From positions 49,583,631-49,647,630 of the forward strand of contig OX377206.1 of NCBI GenBank assembly GCA_947396885.1: a DNA stretch of 64,000 bases, given 5' to 3'. Under the pieces are notes generated by a model. That model ran no database searches. It had not been told where the DNA came from and saw only the letters and a program-made list of their open reading frames with translations. Shown here piece after piece: positions 58,701 to 64,000 of the stretch. The number at the start of each line of letters is the position of its first letter. The stretch's first letter is position 1. The position numbers and the translations under genes are program-made. Source of the DNA: Heligmosomoides polygyrus polygyrus (taxonomy: Eukaryota; Nematoda; Chromadorea; Rhabditida; Heligmosomidae).

Positions 58701-61700
58701 GCGAAGCCAACGACTGAGGCTGGGTGAGGAAATATCACCAGATAGGTTGGGCTACGTTCCTACCCTGACCAGCCATACTCGAAGCCGGAATGCCTGGTGT
58801 GGTCCGCACTTCCAGCGTGAGGTGCCGGTGAAGCCGACGAGTGACGCTGGGTGAGGAATTATTACCAGATAGGTTGGGCTACGTTCCTAGCGTGGCCAGC
58901 CATACTCGAAGCCGGAATGACTGGCGTGGTCCGCAGGTCCAGCGTTAGGTGCCGGTGAAGTCGACGACTGACGCTGGGTGAGGAATTATTACCAGATAAG
59001 TTGGGCTACGTTCCTAGCCTGGCCAGCCATACTCGAAGCCGGAATGCCTGGTGTGGTCCGCACGTCCAGCGTTAGGTGCCGGCGAAGTCGACGACTGACG
59101 CTGGGTGAGAAAGGATCACCAGCTGGGTTGCGCTTCGTTCTTAGCGTGGCCAGCAATACCCTATTCCGGAATGCCAGGCCTAGCCCGCGACTCTGGTGGA
59201 GGAAGGACCAACAACTAGGTTGGGCTACGTTCCTAGCGTGGCCAGCCATACTCGAAGCCGGAATGCCTGGTGTGGTCCGCACGTCCAGCGTTAGGTGCCG
59301 GCGAAGTCGACGACTGACGCTGGGTGAGAAAGGATCACCAGCTGGGTTGCGCTTCGTTCTTAGCGTGGCCAGCCATACCCTATTCCGGAATGCCTGGCCT
59401 AGCCCGCGACTCTCGTGGAGGAAGGACCAACAACTAGGTTGGGCTACCTTCCTAGCGTGGCCAGCCATACTCGAAGCCGGAATGCCTGGTGTGGTCCGCT
59501 CGTCCAGCGTTAGGTGCCGGCGAAGTCGACGACTGAGGCTGGGTGAGGAATTATTACCAGATAGGTTGGGCTACGTTCCTAGCCTGGCCAGCCATACTCG
59601 AAGCCGGAATGCCTGGTGTGGTCCGCTCGCCCAGCGTTAGGTGCCGGCGAAGTCGACGACTGACGCTGGGTGAGGAATTATCACCAGATAGGTTGGGCTA
59701 CGTTCCTAGCGTGGCCAGACATACTCAAAGCCGGAATGACTGGTGTGGTCCACAGGTTCAGCCTCAGGGAGCTGCGAAGCCAACGACTGAGGCTGGGTGA
59801 GAAAGGATCACCAGCTGGGTTGCGCTTCGTTCTAAGCGTGGCCAGCCATACCCTATGTCGGAATGCCTGGCCTAGCCCGCGACACTGGTGGAGGAAGGAC
59901 CAACAACTAGGTTGGGCTACGTTCCTAGCGTGGCCAGCCATACTCGAAGCCGGAATGACTGGCGTGGTCCGCAGGTCCAGCGTTAGGTGCCGGTGAAGTC
60001 GACGACTGACGCTGGGTGAGGAATTATTACCAGATAAGTTGGGCTACGTTCCTAGCCTGGCCAGCCATACTCGAAGCCGGAATGCCTGGTGTGGTCCGCA
60101 CGTCCAGCGTTAGGTGCCGGCGAAGTCGACGACTGACGCTGGGTGAGAAAGGATCACCAGCTGGGTTGCGCTTCGTTCTTAGCGTGGACAGCCATACCCT
60201 ATTCCGGAATGCCTGGCCTAGCCTGCGACTCTCGTGGAGGAAGGACCAACAACTAGGTTGGGCTACGTTCCTAGCGTGGCCAGCCATACTCGAAGCCGGA
60301 ATGCCTGGTGTGGTCCGCAGGTTCAGCCTCGGGGAGCTGCGAAGCCAACGACTGAGGCTGGGTGAGGAAATATCACCAGATAGGTTGGGCTACGTTCCTA
60401 CCCTGACCAGCCATACTCGAAGCCGGAATGCCTGGTGTGGTCCGCACTTCCAGCGTGAGGTGCCGGTGAAGCCGACGAGTGACGCTGGGTGAGGAATTAT
60501 TACCAGATAGGTTGGGCTACGTTCCTAGCGTGGCCAGCCATACTCGAAGCCGGAATGACTGGCGTGGTCCGCACGTCCAGCGTTAGGTGCCGGCGAAGTC
60601 GACGACTGACGCTGGGTGAGAAAGGATCACCAGCTGGGTTGCGCTACGTTCCTAGCCTGGCCAGCCATACTCGAAGCCGGAATGCCTGGCCTAGCCCGCG
60701 ACTCTCGTGGAGGAAGGACCAACAACTAGGTTGGGCTACGTTCCTAGCGTGGCCAGCCATACTCGAAGCCGGAATGCCTGGTGTGGTCCGCACGTCCAGC
60801 GTTAGGTGCCGGCGAAGTCGACGACTGACGCTGGGTGAGAAAGGATCACCAGCTGGGTTGCGCTTCGTTCCTAGCCTGGCCAGCCATACTCGAAGCCGGA
60901 ATGCCTGGTGTGGTCCGCACGTCCAGCGTTAGGTGCCGGCGAAGTCGACGACTGACGCTGGGTGAGAAAGGATCACCAGCTGGGTTGCGCTTCGTTCTTA
61001 GCGTGGCCAGCAATACCCTATTCCGGAATGCCAGGCCTAGCCCGCGACTCTGGTGGAGGAAGGACCAACAATTAGGTTGGGCTACGTTCCTAGCGTGGCC
61101 AGCCATACTCGAAACCGGAATGCCTGGTGTGGTCCGCACGTCCAGCGTTAGGTGCCGGCGAAGTCGACGACTGACGCTGGGTGAGAAAGGATCACCAGCT
61201 GGGTTGCGCTTCGTTCTTAGCGTGGCCAGCCATACCCTATTCCGGAATGCCTGGCCTAGCCCGCGACTCTCGTGGAGGAAGGACCAAAAACTAGGTTGGG
61301 CTACCTTCCTAGCGTGGCCAGCCATACTCGAAGCCGGAATGCCTGGTGTGGTCCGCTCGTCCAGCGTTAGGTGCCGGCGAAGTCGACGACTGAGGCTGGG
61401 TGAGGAATTATTACCAGATAGGTTGGGCTACGTTCCTAGCGTGGCCAGTCATACTCGAAGCCGGAATGACTGGCCTGGTCCGCAGGTCCAGCGTTAGGTG
61501 CCGGCGAAGTCGACGACTGACGCTGGGTGAGGAATTATAACCAGATAGGTTGGGCTACGTTCCTAGCGTGGCCAGACATACTCAAAGCCGGAATGACTGG
61601 TGTGGTCCGCAGGTTCAGTCTCAGGGAGCTGCGAAGCCAACGACTGAGGCTGGGTGAGGAAATATCACCAGATAGGTTGGGCTACGTTCCTAGCCTGGCC

Positions 61701-61820
61701 AGCCATACTCGAAGCCGGAATGCCTGGCCTAGCCCGCGACTCTCGTGGAGGAAGGACCAACAACTAGGTTGGGCTACGTTCCTAGCGTGGCCAGCCATAC
61801 TCGAAGCCGGAATGCCTGGT
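55655..61820 (+). repeat. 6.2-kb segmental duplication at offset 15180, right copy
   Basis: This is the counterpart of 40475-46640. It contains a 2330-bp higher-order copy (55723-58052), a 1638-bp pair (58053-59690 and 59691 to about 60574) and the composite-head segment at 60.6-61.3 kb. It ends near 61820, where the tail is ctcgtcc instead of cacgtcc. Confidence 0.88.
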
Positions 61821-63185
61821 GTGGTCCGCTCGTCCAGCGTTAGGTGCCGGCGAAGTCGACGACTGACGCTGGGTGAGGAATTATTACCAGATAAGTTGGG
61901 CTACGTTCCTAGCCTGGCCAGCCATACTCGAAGCCGGAATGCCTGGTGTGGTCCGCACGTCCAGCGTTAGGTGCCGGCGAAGTCGACGACTGACGCTGGG
62001 TGAGAAAGGATCACCAGCTGGGTTGCGCTTCGTTCTTAGCGTGGACAGCCATACCCTATTCCGGAATGCCTGGTGTGGTCCGCAGGTTCAGCCTCAGGGA
62101 GCTGCGAAGCCAACGACTGAGGCTGGGTGAGGAAATATCACCAGATAGGTTGGGCTACGTTCCTAGCCTGGCCAGCCATACTCGAAGCCGGAATGCCTGG
62201 TGTGGTCCGCTCGCCCAGCGTTAGGTGCCGGCGAAGTCGACGACTGACGCTGGGTGAGGAATTATCACCAGATAGGTTGGGCTACGTTCCTAGCGTGGCC
62301 AGACATACTCAAAGCCGGAATGACTGGTGTGGTCCGCAGGTTCAGCCTCAGGGAGCTGCGAAGCCAACGACTGAGGCTGGGTGAGAAAGGATCACCAGCT
62401 GGGTTGCGCTTCGTTCTTAGCGTGGCCAGCCATACCCTATTCCGGAATGCCTGGCCTAGCCCGCGACTCTCGTGGAGGAAGGACCAACAACTAGGTTGGG
62501 CTACGTTCCTAGCGTGGCCAGCCATACTCGAAGCCGGAATGCCTGGTGTGGTCCGCAGGTTCAGCCTCGGGGAGCTGCGAAGCCAACGACTGAGGCTGGG
62601 TGAGAAAGGATCACCAGCTGGGTTGCGCTTCGTTCTAAGCGTGGCCAGCCATACCCTATGTCGGAATGCCTGGCCTAGCCCGCGACACTGGTGGAGGAAG
62701 GACCAACAACTAGGTTGGGCTACGTTCCTAGCGTGGCCAGCCATACTCGAAGCCGGAATGCCTGGTGTGGTCCGCACGTCCAGCGTTAGGTGCCGGCGAA
62801 GTCGACGACTGACGCTGGGTGAGAAAGGATCACCAGCTGGGTTGCGCTTCGTTCTTAGCGTGGCCAGCCATACCCTATTCCGGAATGCCTGGCCTAGCCC
62901 GCGACTCTCGTGGAGGAAGGACCAACAACTAGGTTGGGCTACCTTCCTAGCGTGGCCAGCCATACTCGAAGCCGGAATGCCTGGTGTGGTCCGCTCGTCC
63001 AGCGTTAGGTGCCGGCGAAGTCGACGACTGAGGCTGGGTGAGGAATTATTACCAGATAGGTTGGGCTACGTTCCTAGCGTGGCCAGTCATACTCGAAGCC
63101 GGAATGACTGGCGTGGTCCGCAGGTCCAGCGTTAGGTGCCGGCGAAGTCGACGACTGACGCTGGGTGAGGAATTATAACCAGATA
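61548..63185 (+). repeat. 1638-bp tandem repeat at the right end, copy 1
   Basis: A segment beginning with an actcaaagcc F unit is repeated from 63186. It holds the complete H2-head/F-tail chimera at 62021 and a long alternation of 127 and 92 units at 62275-63100 that leaves a 232-codon minus-strand frame open. Its length equals that of the 43-kb duplication, but the unit content differs. Confidence 0.83.
62021..62147 (+). repeat. Complete H2-head/F-tail chimera, copy 2
   Basis: Same structure as 51317-51443 at offset 10704, without the A-to-G change in the preceding gaaaggatcacc. Confidence 0.82.
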
Positions 63186-64000
63186 GGTTGGGCTACGTTC
63201 CTAGCGTGGCCAGACATACTCAAAGCCGGAATGACTGGTGTGGTCCGCAGGTTCAGTCTCAGGGAGCTGCGAAGCCAACGACTGAGGCTGGGTGAGGAAA
63301 TATCACCAGATAGGTTGGGCTACGTTCCTAGCCTGGCCAGCCATACTCGAAGCCGGAATGCCTGGCCTAGCCCGCGACTCTCGTGGAGGAAGGACCAACA
63401 ACTAGGTTGGGCTACGTTCCTAGCGTGGCCAGCCATACTCGAAGCCGGAATGCCTGGTGTGGTCCGCTCGTCCAGCGTTAGGTGCCGGCGAAGTCGACGA
63501 CTGACGCTGGGTGAGGAATTATTACCAGATAAGTTGGGCTACGTTCCTAGCCTGGCCAGCCATACTCGAAGCCGGAATGCCTGGTGTGGTCCGCACGTCC
63601 AGCGTTAGGTGCCGGCGAAGTCGACGACTGACGCTGGGTGAGAAAGGATCACCAGCTGGGTTGCGCTTCGTTCTTAGCGTGGACAGCCATACCCTATTCC
63701 GGAATGCCTGGTGTGGTCCGCAGGTTCAGCCTCAGGGAGCTGCGAAGCCAACGACTGAGGCTGGGTGAGGAAATATCACCAGATAGGTTGGGCTACGTTC
63801 CTAGCCTGGCCAGCCATACTCGAAGCCGGAATGCCTGGTGTGGTCCGCTCGCCCAGCGTTAGGTGCCGGCGAAGTCGACGACTGACGCTGGTTGAGGAAT
63901 TATCACCAGATAGGTTGGGCTACGTTCCTAGCGTGGCCAGACATACTCAAAGCCGGAATGACTGGTGTGGTCCGCAGGTTCAGTCTCAGGGAGCTGCGAA
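63186..64000 (+). repeat. 1638-bp tandem repeat, copy 2, cut by the window end
   Basis: It repeats 61548 onward, including the chimera at 63659-63785. It has a private G-to-T change at 63892 (ctggttgagg) and ends inside an F unit with cagtctcag where copy 1 has cagcctcag, so it may leave the repeat there. The array continues to the right. Confidence 0.83.
63659..63785 (+). repeat. Complete H2-head/F-tail chimera, copy 3
   Basis: Same structure as 62021-62147 at offset 1638. Confidence 0.82.

Larger units (their letters stand above)
1..64000 (+). repeat. Satellite DNA array of 127-bp and 92-bp monomers, fills the window
   Basis: Every part of the window reads as head-to-tail units of 127 bp or 92 bp sharing a common ~50-bp head (ggttgggctacgttcc...tggccagccatactcgaagccggaatg). 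All units are in the same orientation and I found no foreign insert, gap or unique stretch. Two consecutive 127-bp units are common, 127 and 92 often alternate, and two consecutive 92-bp units occur once that I noticed. Diverged unit subtypes are arranged in higher-order repeats, which is typical of mature satellite DNA at centromeric, pericentromeric or subtelomeric heterochromatin. The location is inference. I do not recognise the family by name. A function as a gene is very unlikely because the frame shifts at each 127-127 junction. Confidence 0.97.

Noticed and set aside
62265..62963. 232-codon minus-strand frame, and 159-codon frames at 43809-44288, 45666-46145, 48631-49110, 58989-59468 and 60846-61325
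   Set aside because: Same arithmetic on the opposite strand; the sequence is a plain repeat of the same units without any other coding sign.
1..64000. CRISPR array
   Set aside because: The whole unit is repeated, with no unique spacers between short conserved repeats; lengths of 92 and 127 bp and subtype divergence are those of a satellite.
1..64000. CENP-B box
   Set aside because: I compared the TTCG-containing positions in the head and tail on both strands with NTTCGNNNNANNCGGGN and none fits; the A and the CGGG are missing.
1..64000. Telomeric or subtelomeric TTAGGG-type repeats
   Set aside because: The frequent gttagg in S tails is followed by tgccgg and is never tandem.

Overview
The whole 64 kb window is one uninterrupted satellite DNA array. 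I see no credible protein-coding gene, no RNA gene, no transposable element and no unique-sequence island. All monomers lie in the same orientation, head to tail, from base 1 to base 64000, and both ends of the window are still inside the array. I infer a eukaryotic pericentromeric, centromeric or subtelomeric block from a long-read assembly. I do not recognise the monomer and cannot name the organism. Base composition is GC-rich (about 58% in a 127-bp unit, about 61% in a 92-bp unit, counted by hand on one unit each), and CpG is not depleted.

Two unit lengths build the array: 127 bp and 92 bp. They share the first ~50 bp (the 'head'). Phase here is set so that a unit starts at ggttgggctacg. 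The 127-bp unit has two main tail classes, F (tail begins ggttcagcctcag) and S (tail begins cgtccagcgttag or cgcccagcgttag). The 92-bp unit, called b, has the tail cctagcccgcgact...caacaacta. Heads also come in two versions: H1 (ggttgggctacg...atactcgaagcc) and H2 (ggttgcgcttcg...ataccctattcc). H2 nearly always follows a unit ending gaaaggatcaccagctg. I estimate roughly 390 units of 127 bp and 160 of 92 bp.

The 127-bp tail carries a perfect or near-perfect inverted repeat. Its arms differ between F and S but stay complementary, and the 92-bp unit looks like a 127-bp unit that has lost about 35 bp covering this hairpin. This is the most interesting local signal.

At larger scale the array is a mosaic of nested higher-order repeats whose offsets are sums of 127 and 92. 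About 0-25 kb holds long diverged blocks with offsets 3806, 5143, 5016, 4730 and 11949, plus local tandem duplications of 854 and 1003 bp. About 26-29 kb holds 1695/1130/565-bp duplications. About 29-42.5 kb is dominated by a 2203-bp, 19-unit repeat, interrupted at 33-36 kb by a 1038-bp tandem pair. About 42.5-51 kb has 1638-bp pairs inside a 4822-bp duplication. About 51-54 kb is an irregular junction zone. About 55.7-61.8 kb is a near-identical copy of about 40.5-46.6 kb at offset 15180, and the window ends in another 1638-bp tandem repeat. Unequal exchange and local conversion between homologous units explain all of this. The long open frames are by-products: 127+92=219 is a multiple of three, so alternating units stay open on both strands.
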